From the NCBI GenBank assembly GCA_036867785.1, contig CP145426.1, positions 124,001 to 188,000 on the forward strand: a DNA stretch of 64,000 nt, in the 5' to 3' direction. Shown here piece after piece: positions 42,895 through 52,334 of the stretch (position 1 is the stretch's first letter; every line of letters starts with the position of its first letter). Origin of the DNA: Plasmodiophora brassicae (taxonomy: Eukaryota; Endomyxa: Phytomyxea; Phytomyxea; Plasmodiophorida). A program made the translations under genes and the position numbers. The notes beneath the pieces are model-generated. The model did no database searches and was not told the origin of the DNA. It saw only the letters and a list, made by a program, of their open reading frames with translations.

Positions 42895-43449
42895 ATGGCC
42901 GCCCATCTGAAGTTGTGTGTGGCCGGGCCGGGCCGATCGGGCAAGACGCTGATCAGCAACCTGATCGGCGGGCACGGCGGCGACGCGCCCGGGCCGTACG
43001 ACGAGACGGTCGGGTGCCGGATCCTGGAGACGGAGCTGAACACGGACGGGAAGAGCGCCGACGGGCGCCGGGTCGAGCGGAACGTCCGCGTCAGCGTCGA
43101 GATCTGGGACCTGGGCGACCAGCGCTTCGAGAAGTGCTGGATGGCCGTCAGCCGCGGCCTGCACGGCCTCGTCGTCGTCTACGACCCGAACAACAGGGCG
43201 CACGACGCCGACCTGCAGTACTGGTTCCGGTGGGGCCAGGAGCACGCCAAGCTGGACCCGCGACAGTTCCTGGTCGTCGCCAACGCCGGCCGCGATGGGA
43301 AACTGCCGGCGTCGCTGCCCAGGCCGCTGGACAAGGTGCACACGGTGCGGTTCGTGGCGGAGGACCCCGGGCACCTGCGCAACGAGGTCAACGAGTTCGC
43401 CGGGGTCCTGTTCGGGTTCCACCCCGACGCCGAGTTCCTCGACGACTAA
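42895..43449 (+). CDS. IFT22: Rab-like GTPase IFT22/RABL5
   Basis: 184 residues, intronless. P-loop GPGRSGKT at 11-18. The RABL5 hallmarks are visible: VGCRILETEL, the G3 region EIWDLGD-RFE-CW in place of a canonical WDTAGQE, LVVVYDPNNRAHDADLQYWF, and the late motif PLDKVHTVRFVAEDPGHLRN. The canonical NKxD motif is replaced (VVANAGRD), as is usual for RABL5. IFT22 is a subunit of intraflagellar transport complex B1, so the organism builds a cilium or flagellum. The start is a Kozak-like CCATGG. Confidence 0.9.
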   Translation: MAAHLKLCVAGPGRSGKTLISNLIGGHGGDAPGPYDETVGCRILETELNTDGKSADGRRVERNVRVSVEIWDLGDQRFEKCWMAVSRGLHGLVVVYDPNNRAHDADLQYWFRWGQEHAKLDPRQFLVVANAGRDGKLPASLPRPLDKVHTVRFVAEDPGHLRNEVNEFAGVLFGFHPDAEFLDD

Positions 43450-43477
43450 AACAGGATTGGTAGGACATGGGACAGTT

Positions 43478-44582
43478 TCATTCGTGGTTCGTGGTGGTGC
43501 TCTCGCCGTCCGGATGGTCTTGCTTGGCGCGTTTGGCCGCCCGACGATCTTCCCGGCCCTGTAGCTCCTTCTTCCTGTTGATCTCCTCGAAGACGTACGA
43601 CGCGCAGGTGGCCTCTGACGCGCGCGCCGCCATCAGCTTGCTTGGCGTGTCGTGCACGCGCGCCTCCCGGTCTGGGCCGCTGACCGATACCAGGTTGGTC
43701 GCGGTCCCGACCCAGAGGCGACCGCGCCCGTCGACGCCGACCGAGAAGGGCGGGCTGTCCAGCGCCACCTTCTCGCGTACGTCCATCGTCAGCGCATCCA
43801 GCACGTACACGACACTGCAGCCGGATGCAACGACAGCGACAGCGTTGCTCGATGGCCAGTAGGCGACATCGAGAACAACAGCAGCCGGCTCGTCATCATC
43901 GTCCCGTCTGATGTCGCAGCGGCCAATCTCGTCGCCCGTCACCAGGTCCCAGAGGCGGATGGTGCCATCGGTCCCACCGGAGACGAGTCGCGATGAAGGC
44001 AGCGCACACATCGTCGTGATCGCCCTGCGACAGACGCGATCAGTAACGACCGAGCGTTGCACCCAGCGAGGACACGGGTTACTCTTTGTGGCCCAGGCAG
44101 AACGATTCGATGACGTGCGTGCTGGGGTATCGGCAGACGCGTATCTTGGTGTCGATGTCGCCGGTGATCAGGTACGTGTCGGTGACGGCCATGGCGCTGA
44201 TGGTTTCGACATGGCCGGTGACCTCGACCGGATCCGCAAACCCATTCCCGGTTTCGACGCGGAACACACCGCCGAACCGATCCGCAACGAGGATGGTCGA
44301 CCCGCAGAACGCGACGCACGTGATCTTCTTGTCGAAGCGGATGTCGTGAACGAACGCCCCGGTTCGGGAATCGGAAACGGCAAGCAGTTTGTCGTCACCG
44401 CCGCTGACCAGATATCGCGCGCACGGCGAGAAGCACATGGAGCGGATCTGCGAGGAATGCCGATCGGATGCCGCATCGACACACGTGTCCTGTTCGTCCA
44501 GGTACAGGTAGATCTGCGATCCCTGGGCGATGGCAACGACAGGATCATTGGCCAGCACAGCGATCAGGCACGACTGCAGCAT
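43478..44582 (-). CDS. TRM82: WD40 protein WDR4/Trm82, tRNA m7G methyltransferase subunit
   Basis: Exons 44083..44582 and 43478..44024 (58-nt intron, phase 2), 348 residues. WD repeats include IRSMCFSPCARYLVSGGDDK, ISAMAVTDTYLITGDIDTKI and LVSGGTDGTIRLWDLVTGDE. The stretch IRVCRYPSTHVIESFCLGHKE is the diagnostic segment of Trm82/WDR4. The C-terminus is highly basic (KKELQGREDRRAAKRAKQD). It partners the catalytic subunit (Trm8/METTL1) in making m7G46 in tRNA. An upstream ATG at 44648 is possible, but the family start fits 44582. The intron region has been copied in inverted orientation just upstream (44651-44745). Confidence 0.88.
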
Positions 44583-44650
44583 GGCGGGCGGGCGGTGGAT
44601 GCAGCTCCCCAGTGGCGAAAGTCCGTAGAGAGTCCGTGCACTCCGCAACG

Positions 44651-44745
44651 CACGTCATCGAATCGTTCTGTCTTAATTCGTGTCCTCGCCGGGGGCAACA
44701 CTCGGTCGTTACTGACCGCGTCTGTCGCAGGGCGATCACGACGAG
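44651..44745 (+). repeat. Inverted copy of the WDR4 exon-intron-exon junction
   Basis: CACGTCATCGAATCGTTCT, CGTGTCCTCGC-GGG-GCAAC and GTCGTTACTGA-CGCGTCTGT correspond to the reverse complement of 44010-44120, with the last 20 nt of the first exon lost. Confidence 0.8.
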
Positions 44746-44940
44746 CGCGAAAGCGGCATCGAGTCGTGTCGATGCCAGCTGATTGTGCGGACGGCCGCTG
44801 GACCGCATTAGGGAAATCAGCGACCACTTGCGCGCTGATTTCCCTGATGCGGTCTAACCAGATCGTAGCCCGCTCTCGCGGCCGTCCGCACAACCAGCTG
44901 GCATCGGTACGACTCGATGCCGCTTTCGCGCTCCCAGTAG
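44746..44940. repeat. Imperfect long hairpin
   Basis: GCGAAAGCGGCATCGAGTCG at the left pairs with CGACTCGATGCCGCTTTCGC at the right. GATGCCAGCTG, TGCGGACGGCC and ACCGCAT-AGGGAAATCAGCG inside also have inverted partners. The arms are 80-90 nt with small indels and an 11-nt loop around 44822-44832. Confidence 0.85.
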
Positions 44941-45270
44941 ACAAACCATACATGCAACGAGGCCGACAGAGCTGCGACCATCGATGGATGGACGTAGCAC
45001 TCGCTGGACGCGCACCACGAACTTCCGAAATCTCATGTGCCTGCCTGCGCCAGTCGTTTGCGGTCCACCTGTAATCAAAGACTGGCAAGGTCGGGTGGTG
45101 TCCACCTAACGACAGGTCCTGACACCCACGGACGGCACGGGCGCACCGGCCAAGTTCCCGCTGGTCGAAGCATTGGTGTTTGGCCGCGGCGCTTGTGGTC
45201 ACTCCAACCGCCGTACATGGCCGCAGAGGCAGCCGACAACTGTGGATGCCCCAAACCCTTGTTGAAGCCA

Positions 45271-45500
45271 CAGTTCCGCAGGCTGTGGTTCGTCAGGCCT
45301 TGGGTGATGACAGATGTGCTTCAGCGCCCCTTTCTGGTCCAGGACCCGATACACCTCCTTGAAAATACCGCCGAAGAAGGTGGACTCATTCCCAGCACGA
45401 ACGGCGTCGGGGAAGAGAAATGGTTCATCTTGTTCCCCAACCGCAAGGGTCCCAATGATTACGCCGTTTATCCCACTATGATTTCGTCGTTTCAGATTGA
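45271..45500 (-). repeat. Left arm of a 220-bp inverted duplication
   Basis: The reverse complement matches 45562-45779 with scattered substitutions and a few indels; the spacer is about 60 nt. Frames on either arm read FGGIFKEVYRVLDQKGALKH, and on the right arm continue into GLTNHSLRNCGFNKG. The original coding strand and family are uncertain. Confidence 0.8.
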
Positions 45501-45561
45501 CAGTCGTTACCGCGCTCTAGGCGCCTAGATTGCGCCCACCGTCATGGCCGATCACGGCCTA

Positions 45562-45779
45562 ACGGCGTAATCATTGGGACCCTTGCGGTTGGAGAACAAG
45601 ATGAACCATTTCTGTTCCCTGACGCCGTTCGTGCTGGGAATGACCACCATCTTCGGCGGTATTTTCAAGGAGGTGTATCGGGTCCTGGACCAGAAGGGTG
45701 CGCTGAAGCACATCACCCAAGGCCTGACGAACCACAGCCTGCGGAACTGTGGCTTCAACAAGGGCTTGTCGTCTCCTCC
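45562..45779 (+). repeat. Right arm of the 220-bp inverted duplication
   Basis: This arm keeps one open frame (45574-45855). The TNHSLR motif faintly recalls the H-x-x-R box of Crypton-type tyrosine recombinases, but no other recombinase motif is seen. Confidence 0.75.
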
Positions 45780-46013
45780 CACGAAACCAGAAGTGGCGCG
45801 TCCGGATAGCAGCGTTGTCGTCGACTCGCCTCGTCGTCCCCCCCGTTCAACCTGAGGAGCCCTCGGGAAACCAGGTTGCGTGGAATCGAGATTTCAAAAC
45901 AGGGTCTGGAGTTTCGGCACGCTGTTGATGAGGGGCGGCGCGGCCTCGTCGAGCCGCGGATTTTCGACACCGGTCACCCCCAGGTGCCATGGGATGACAG
46001 GAATAGCACAATC

Positions 46014-46166
46014 GGGACTGGCGCGCGCCGCAGTTTCCTCGCTCGGCTGGAATGTCCTGCGGACCAGTCTGATACCTATGTAGGTGCCGCTGCGATTTCC
46101 ATTTCGATATCAAGCGTCGTGCGATCACTTCCGACGCCCGCCATCTGCAAGCTCCCGTTCATTGCC
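46014..46166 (+). promoter_or_regulatory. Promoter of family copy 6
   Basis: Carries the distal block GGGACTGGCGCGCGCCGCAG (46014-46033) and the proximal block GATATCAAGCG-CGTGCGAT. Both are shared with copy 5, where they are split by the mobile element. Confidence 0.6.
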
Positions 46167-47734
46167 ATGTCCGCGGGCACGTCGACGCGCAGCAGCGCCG
46201 TTTCTCCGATCATGTTCCTGGTCGCGGTCCTCTGTACTGGCGTCACGGATGCTGTGCTGCAGGACATCCCATGCGATGGCGTTTCCGTCGTTACTGACGA
46301 AACGGCGTCTGCGGTAGCCGATTCAGAGGTGGGCACACTGTACCAGTATGGCGAGAATGCAAGCGAAATATCTTCGGAAGACGCGTTTGAGGATGTCCCC
46401 TACCATGGTGCACCCTGGGGTACGCGTTGTCTACATGAGCGATGGGTGTCCACTGACGAGTAGTGTTCAACAGCTGGACGCCATCGACGTCTGGGTCGGA
46501 CGAACGCTCAGAGCAACGGAGCCCGGAGCAAGGTCCCGCCTTTTGATAAAGGCCAACCTCTTCGGCATGCAACTCATGATCGCGATCGGATCCACGGTAC
46601 GGACCCGGGATCATTTTGAAGCCCATGCGGGAGATGTTGACACATGTGTATTTTCAAGGGTTCCTCAGCGAGAACGCTCCTTCCTTCGACCGCTTTCTGG
46701 CCTCCCTCAATGCAGAACCCTGTGACAACCGCCGAAAGAAGAAGATCGTAAAGCGTGTGCGCGACATTGTTAATGGCCGGGGCGGTGACGTCGTCCTTGT
46801 CAACGACGTGTCGTATGACCGCTGGACACTTGAGGGGAGGCCTTCGGCGGCTGTCAATTTCCTTCAGTACGCGATTTTGTCGGGAAAGGCCGCGATTGTC
46901 GAGTTGCTGGCGAATGTGCCCGGAATCGCTATCAATGTGCTCCATTATGAATGGCGTGTAACGCCACTAATCATGGCCATCCAGAAGAAATCTGTCGACT
47001 TGGTCAAGGTCCTGCTCGACGTGCCCGAAATCGACGTGAACGTTCGAGCCGGTCATTTTAAGCGGACAGCACTGCACTTCGCCGTTGAGTACCGTTGTGT
47101 TCCCATTGCCGCGTTGCTGGTGCAGGCCCCCGGGGTCGATGTGAACGCACGAGATGTAGAAGACCAGACGCCATTGGACCTCGCAGTGGTGAGGAACACG
47201 ACTGACATGGTCGCTTTTCTTATGAAGGTGACCGCGTTGAACGCCAACTGTGATGTCGGATGGGCGTCGCTCTTGCATTTAGCTTCGCGTCTGGGCTATC
47301 ACGGCATTGTTGAAATGCTGTTGAAAGTGCCGGGGATTAATGTCAACGCGCCTGACTGTATTCAGCAGACGCCGTTGCACAATGCCGTCGTGAAAGGCCA
47401 CCGAAGCGTCATCGAACTGCTACTGAATGCTCCGGGGGTTGATGTTAACGCGCGTGACAAACATGGGGACACGCCGTTGCACGATGCCGTCCGGGGAAGG
47501 CACCCAAGCGTCATCGAGCTGCTACTGAATGCTCCTGGTATCAAGATCTGTGCTCAGAACCGTTGTAAAAAGACGGCCCGTCAGATGGCATCTAAGCGCG
47601 GTAGCTCGGCCATCGTCAAAGCGTTGGACGACGCGCGCCAGGCCCGGCGCGGGCGGAGATTTCGCTCCTTTGTCAGGCGGGTGCAGGGCGTCTTGTCTTG
47701 CTCTGCCATGGCCGACGCCAGTAACGGCCACTAA
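46167..47734 (+). pseudogene. Skp1-like/ankyrin repeat gene with two frameshifts (family copy 6)
   Basis: Aligned with copy 5, the protein starts in frame at 46167 (signal peptide region SPIMFLVAVLCTGVTDA). It shifts frame at about 46380-46430, where copy 6 also lacks roughly six residues, and shifts again at about 46600-46620. The last part is an intact frame 46616..47734 with eight ankyrin repeats (VPGIAINV, APGVDVNARDKHGDTPLHDA). Unspliced reading stops at 46463. No GT-AG pair that restores frame is convincing, so it is a pseudogene, or the assembly has two base errors. The two last repeats (about 47380-47540) are almost identical, suggesting recent repeat expansion. Confidence 0.8.
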
Positions 47735-48352
47735 ATCTCTTCTGCCGAGAATGCCAGTACGGCGCGCAGCACACCAAGACCGCATCGCGGGATCATAACG
47801 TTCGTATAAACCTACGATGGCATGCATATACAGAGACAGACTTTCCAGAGACGTGAGCTGGCCGGACTAAGCAGGAAGCCACACTGCAGCTGGCTTGGCG
47901 CGGGCGCCGCGGCGCGATTCGCTCCGGCGGCGACCACAATTAGACCGTTATCCATCAGGACCCAGCCGGACATTAGTACTACCTCCGATCATGGCCCAGA
48001 GGCCATTGTCTGGACCGGCCACGATCGCCACCAAGCTCGCCACATGATGAAATTCTACAGGCACTGCTGGAACACCAAGATGAAGTCCAAGACCGGCGAC
48101 GTCGTTACGGCGACGAAATTCTACAGGCCTTGCTGGAACATGGTGATCAGTGAGCCCAGAACAGAGGTCGTTGATTTTAGACCGACTAATTCCAGCAGGG
48201 CGCGCTGTGGTCGTCGTGGTTCCCTTGGGCCGTGCCGCTGGTCAGCGGCGACGTCGCGGCAGGTGCAGGCATGGTAGGCTGGCGCGTCAGGGCGTCAACG
48301 ACCCGCGACGTGCGATGCCGAATACAACGGCATGTTGGGGGGCCGTGTACCA
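47735..48352. other. No gene; short ankyrin-like remnant
   Basis: At 48049-48153 the plus strand reads DEILQALLEHQDEVQDRR followed by GDEILQALLEHGDQ and a stop: a 60-nt imperfect tandem duplication resembling the second helix of an ankyrin repeat. Nothing else recognisable. Confidence 0.4.
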
Positions 48353-48431
48353 CAGGCCACTGAATTCGGATTCACTGTGCTGACAGCAGGCCACTGAATG
48401 CGGATTCACTGTGCTGACAGCAGGCCACTGT
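48353..48431 (+). repeat. 34-bp tandem repeat, 2.3 copies
   Basis: Unit CAGGCCACTGAAT(T/G)CGGATT followed by CACTGTGCTGACAG; copies differ at one base. Confidence 0.85.
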
Positions 48432-48538
48432 TACTGTCACGAGTCACGACACGGCATGCAGACGTATCATGGGCCCAGGTGCCAATTCGGGGACCGACGA
48501 CGCCGAGTCGCGGCTTTGAAGTTCATAGGTCATAATTA

Positions 48539-48973
48539 TTAAGAGTATGGCGCCGGGGGGTCGTCGTGAGGGAATGCCGCCCACTTGATCTTAGGGGCGC
48601 TCGCCCCGCCTCGTACGGGGTCGATCCTGTCGACATCGATTCGGACAGTACGTGATTTCAATTTTAGATATCGCTCTATCGGTTCTGCAATACACCATGG
48701 TTCAGCTGCATGCGTGCTCGGCATGCTGCGTATCCCCTTGCGGATGTGCCCCACTGAAAGCAGAACTGACGTCCGCATCACGTTGTACAGGTTTACGTCG
48801 CGAGAATGAGGCCGCATCGTTAATGAACTTCGGCAAACGGTACAAGAACTTCTCGCAATTACCTCAGCGAGAAGTTCTTGTACCGTTTGCCGAAGTTCAT
48901 TAACGATGCGGCGTAAATCCTCGTTCTCGCCTTCGAGAGGAGAACGCGCGCAAGCCTGCGACGCTCCCTGCAT
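48539..48973 (-). CDS. Coiled-coil ORF fragment, doubtful
   Basis: The minus strand from 48973 encodes ENEDLRRIVNELRQTVQELL, a convincing heptad segment. It then runs into the second arm of a perfect hairpin (48811-48912) that is the reverse complement of that same coding segment. The 3' part (RIDVDRIDPVRGGASAPKIK to the stop) is readable but unrelated. Either the hairpin arm is intronic (GTAATT donor directly after LLAE) or the gene is broken. Function unknown. Confidence 0.35.
   Translation of the reverse strand: MQGASQACARSPLEGENEDLRRIVNELRQTVQELLAEVIARSSCTVCRSSLTMRPHSRDVNLYNVMRTSVLLSVGHIRKGIRSMPSTHAAEPWCIAEPIERYLKLKSRTVRIDVDRIDPVRGGASAPKIKWAAFPHDDPPAPYS
48811..48912. repeat. Perfect 46-bp inverted repeat with 10-nt loop
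   Basis: Arms 48811-48856 and 48867-48912 are exact reverse complements; loop AATTACCTCA. Confidence 0.95.
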
Positions 48974-49176
48974 GACCGGCGCTAATCGTCTTCGTCGCCG
49001 CCGCCGCCGCCTACAGTCTTTCTCCGTCTGACCCTTCCGTTCCCCAAAGTAATTAAACCTTGAATTCTTGTGTCCAAACTAGCTGGATCACAGGCCATAC
49101 GTATGGCCTGGATGGTATCACCCCATTAGCCATGTCGAGATGCAAGGCGTAGAGAACGTGCCTTGTAACGTACAGC

Positions 49177-50006
49177 ATGCACCTGAAGGAGTGGCTGCAC
49201 GTGCATTACTGGCAGTCTGTTGGGTTCCAGTCCAGATCCCCAGCGGGTGACCGGTCGCCGACCAATTCTTTGTCGTCGACATCGGCCGCCTCGCCCGCCC
49301 GCGGACGCCGTGACGGACGCGGCGGCGCAGCGCGTAAGTTGTCCCCGGCTGACGAGCTGGCTTGCGCCCACGCCCTCCGGAAATGGGCGTTTAGCCTGGG
49401 CCACAAGGTCACCTGTCCGCACTGCAGACAGGCTGGCCTTGTGCGCTTCGCCCACTTCTCCGGCAAGTTTGTATGCTCGAAACCTGGAGCCGGGGCCCGG
49501 CCATGCCATGGCATGGTGCCGGTGACATGGTGTGAGGGCGGCGCCCCGCTCCGGCCGCCTGCACAGCCGCTGTTTGCGGCCGCGCCGTCGTCTACTGCCG
49601 CGTTATCGGCCGACACTGCTGCGCCAGCGAACCGCCGCCGCCGGTCCTGCCCGACCGCCAACATGCGCTTTCCGCCAAGGTCGCACATGCATGTGTTCAG
49701 GGCGGCCGAGGACGCAGGCCTGCAGGTACCGTGCGAACGGTGCAAACGGGTCGGCACTCGCCGACCAACCTGGAGGCGATCGTCGACAAGGCCATCGAGC
49801 AGGCCATCGCAAAGCTGGTCGCATCGCTGATCGAAGCGGTTGGCCAGAACGTGCGGTCGATCGCCGAGCTGCGAACGGACCTCGCGGATGTCACGAAGGC
49901 GATCGCGGCGCAGGCCGCGGCGACCGCCACCGTGGTGGATCCAATGGGTCACCGATGGGCTTTTCCAGTAACCAATGCTCCCATTGATCCCGGATTCGTG
50001 ACTTAA
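49177..50006 (+). CDS. Zinc-ribbon/coiled-coil protein, 3' end replaced by transposase sequence
   Basis: Exons 49177..49725 and 49776..50006 (50-nt intron, phase 0), 259 residues as read. The middle contains a zinc-ribbon-like pair, KVTCPHCRQAGLVRFAHF with later C residues (KFVCSKPG, C-x-G). After the intron there is a helical segment (AIVDKAIEQAIAKLVASLIE, then IAELRTDLADVTKAIAAQAA). From about residue 236 the frame runs antisense through a DDE transposase fragment (WAFPVTNAPIDPGFVT), so the native C-terminus is lost. Family unknown; possibly itself an element-associated protein. Confidence 0.5.
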
Positions 50007-50172
50007 ATGATCGGTTGATACCCACGTCGATCGGCCGAACGAGTGCGGTGCAATGGCTGGGAACGTACTCCACCTGGACGCCAATACTGTTGATGCTCAA
50101 CAGCACTGGTGCCATAACGTGGCATCGGAAAGAATCCAGAAGCAATACAGGACTTTGAGCCTCAAGAGGCAC
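49933..50172 (-). pseudogene. DDE_1 (Tigger/pogo/Jerky-type) transposase fragment, minus copy
   Basis: Minus strand reads PVLLLDSFRCHVMAPVL (the second catalytic Asp of the DDE triad in LLLDSFRCH), then VEYVPSHCTALVRPIDVGIN and RSFKSRIRDQWEHWLLEKP. Bases 49933-50069 are the inverse of 50294-50430. Truncated at both ends. Confidence 0.85.
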
Positions 50173-50293
50173 ATTCGCAATGTACGGTTGTAGACACTGT
50201 TAAACTCTGTTAGTTCAATGATCGTGCCATACTGAAGGCGATACCTTCTTAACCCATTGTTGCATAGTAGCGCCATCCATCCAAGCGTGCGGC

Positions 50294-50667
50294 AGTACGT
50301 TCCCAGCCATTGCACCGCACTCGTTCAGCCGATCGACGTGGGTATCAACCGATCATTTAAGTCACGAATCCGGGATCAATGGGAGCATTGGTTACTGGAA
50401 AAGCCCATCGGTGACCCGTTGGATCCACCAACACGTCCTCAAGTGGCATCGTGGATACTCCGATCGTTGCAAGAGCTATCGCCTGTGATTTTCCGTATTT
50501 TACAAGTACCGAATAAACAAATAGATGGCGTTACAGCAGTATACAACGTGCCATGCCGCCATGGCGATGCGACCGCCGACGGTCGTACACATTGTCAGAG
50601 CGAGAGTACAATTCGACAACTCTTGCAAGTCGATCGGTTGTCGAATCGGTTGGCTCTCGCAATGTAA
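50294..50667 (+). pseudogene. DDE_1 transposase fragment, plus copy
   Basis: Plus strand reads YVPSHCTALVQPIDVGINRS, then RDQWEHWLLEKPIGDPLDPP and RPQVASWILRSLQELSPVIF. It repeats the minus copy and extends further toward the protein C-terminus. The N-terminal DNA-binding region and first catalytic Asp are missing. Inactive fragment. Confidence 0.85.
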
Positions 50668-51117
50668 TGACGGGGCAGGAATCCCACCAAACATTGATCA
50701 GTACCGTTCCTCACACGATAAATGGCAATTGCCGTCTCGGTGTTGCCCGCATCTGGGGATATCATTGTCGTTAAATCGTCGACGAATTAGGGATGACATA
50801 CCATTAATGATTTGAACAATGCGCAACCGGACAATGCTGTCTGGTTCCAGGACAGACCCGCACAAGGTGTGCTCTTGACAGCAGCGTCCACGGTTGCCGA
50901 TCTCGATCCTTACAATCTCAACATGGACGGACGACATCGCCGGTCTGCTGTCGGATCGGGACCATGCTGTGGTTGCGACCTTGACAATTCGGGCCTGAAA
51001 TGGTGTCGAGCTGACTGGCCCTCGGAGTCGGTGGTCGCAAAAAAGTTCGAAGCCTTTTTTGGACAAGGGGGGCACAGGATGCGCTAGGCACAGCGCATCG
51101 AAGTTTACGGTAGTGGA
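50668..51117. other. No gene recognised
   Basis: Open frames on both strands lack domain signal. The sequence may be the remainder of a decayed mobile element adjoining the DDE fragment. Confidence 0.4.
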
Positions 51118-51195
51118 AGAGCAGCTACTCTCGTGGCCAAGTTGGGCGGTCCGGTCTACAAGACATCTCACCGGGTGAGCGGTCCGGTCTACATG
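51118..51195 (+). repeat. Degenerate relative of the palindromic GH5 intron
   Basis: GAGCAGCTACTCTCGTGGCC, then AAGTTGGGCGGTCCGGTCTACA, then a second GAGCGGTCCGGTCTACATG. This matches the arm at 3825-3896 (CTGCTCTCGTGGCC-TAGTTG and GCGGTCCGGTCTACAC) with several differences. Confidence 0.75.
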
Positions 51196-51745
51196 TTGAA
51201 GGCGGAGGTTTTCGGTAAACTAGATTCAACATTTGCTTTTATGATGCCATCTAGTTTGTAGTCACTGTTGCAGTGCTAGGGGAAGGGGACAACCACCTTA
51301 CCCCCCTACTGTGCCTGTTGCCGTACGGCGGTCGCTCTGAGGTGGATTCTTCTGCACACACAGGGCTGGATGAATCTGCTCGTATTGATGTTCCGAGTTT
51401 GGGTTTCGCACAGGAATGTGCCAGTCAATACCCTAACTGTCCCAACCTCTATAAGTCAGCGCGCGTCCTCGTGGCTCGATTCTGAACGGATTTCACCAAC
51501 GCACCAATATAACCACATCTATGTGATGCTGTTTACTATGATTGTATGCTATAGGATCGTGCACGACGCCGAGTGACAGCAGCGGGCAGCGGCGTCAGGA
51601 GCCGCTGCCTGGGAGTCGTGGACGCCATAGTGGCAGTTCTCAACATGGTGGACGGTCTCCAGGTATTTCCCAGCCGAATCCGCAAACCGTACACTGTAGA
51701 GAATGCGTTCAACAAGAGCGCGGAGATTGCGGCGTCTACCATGGC
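51196..51745. other. No gene recognised
   Basis: Lower GC than the flanks and only short frames. It may contain the 3' end of the basic minus-strand ORF. Confidence 0.4.
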
Positions 51746-52135
51746 TCACTTCTTCGCGGATCCCTTCCTTGCCGGTTCAGAAGGGATCGTGGCTATCCTC
51801 CCATCGTCGCGTGCGTCGCCAGCCTGCTTGACCGACTGGAACGCATCGAGAGCCGTATCTGAAAGAGAGCTCTTTCTGGCGCTGGACCTCCTGGAGCTCC
51901 ACGACGGCACACCGGGCGGCGTCCCACCATCGGAGCTGTCGTCCTGTGGTGCGACCTGGCTCTTCTTCGTCCTCGGCGGCCTCTTCGACGACTGCTTCTT
52001 GGACCGCTTCTTGCTCTCCGTCGTCGACTTGCCGCCGCTGTCGTCCGTCGACGACGCCGACGACGTCGCCGGCCTCATCTGCGGCTTCCGACCCGGGACC
52101 GTCTCCGGCGGCGGTGCCGGGTTTGAATCCGACAT
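51746..52135 (-). CDS. Small basic Ser/Lys-rich protein
   Basis: 129 residues, low-complexity and strongly basic (STTESKKRSKKQSSKRPPR, ending SEPARKGSAKK) with GC-rich third positions. A competing acidic frame (51777..52181) overlaps it. I favour the basic frame because it has a clean start and stop and an ordinary composition for a nuclear or ribosome-associated protein. It diverges from Prp16 with a gap of about 200 nt. No family recognised. Confidence 0.4.
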   Translation of the reverse strand: MSDSNPAPPPETVPGRKPQMRPATSSASSTDDSGGKSTTESKKRSKKQSSKRPPRTKKSQVAPQDDSSDGGTPPGVPSWSSRRSSARKSSLSDTALDAFQSVKQAGDARDDGRIATIPSEPARKGSAKK

Positions 52136-52334
52136 CTATTATATCGACGACGTCGGCCCCTGTACCTGACGATCTGCCCATCGACCCATATGGGGAACGA
52201 GCTCAGAGCCCCGCCCGAATGGCCCATGGGCGCACGTGCGCCGACAGCGCAGCTGCATTGGTTTCTCCGTGGGCGTCACGATGCGGAGTCAGTCTGGTTT
52301 TTGGTCTGCCACGACGACGACGACGTCGCAGCCG

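Noticed and set aside
45562-45855. Crypton-type tyrosine recombinase
   Set aside because: Only a TNHSLR-like hexapeptide is suggestive. The catalytic Arg/Lys boxes and the final Tyr are not seen, and the region is an inverted duplication.
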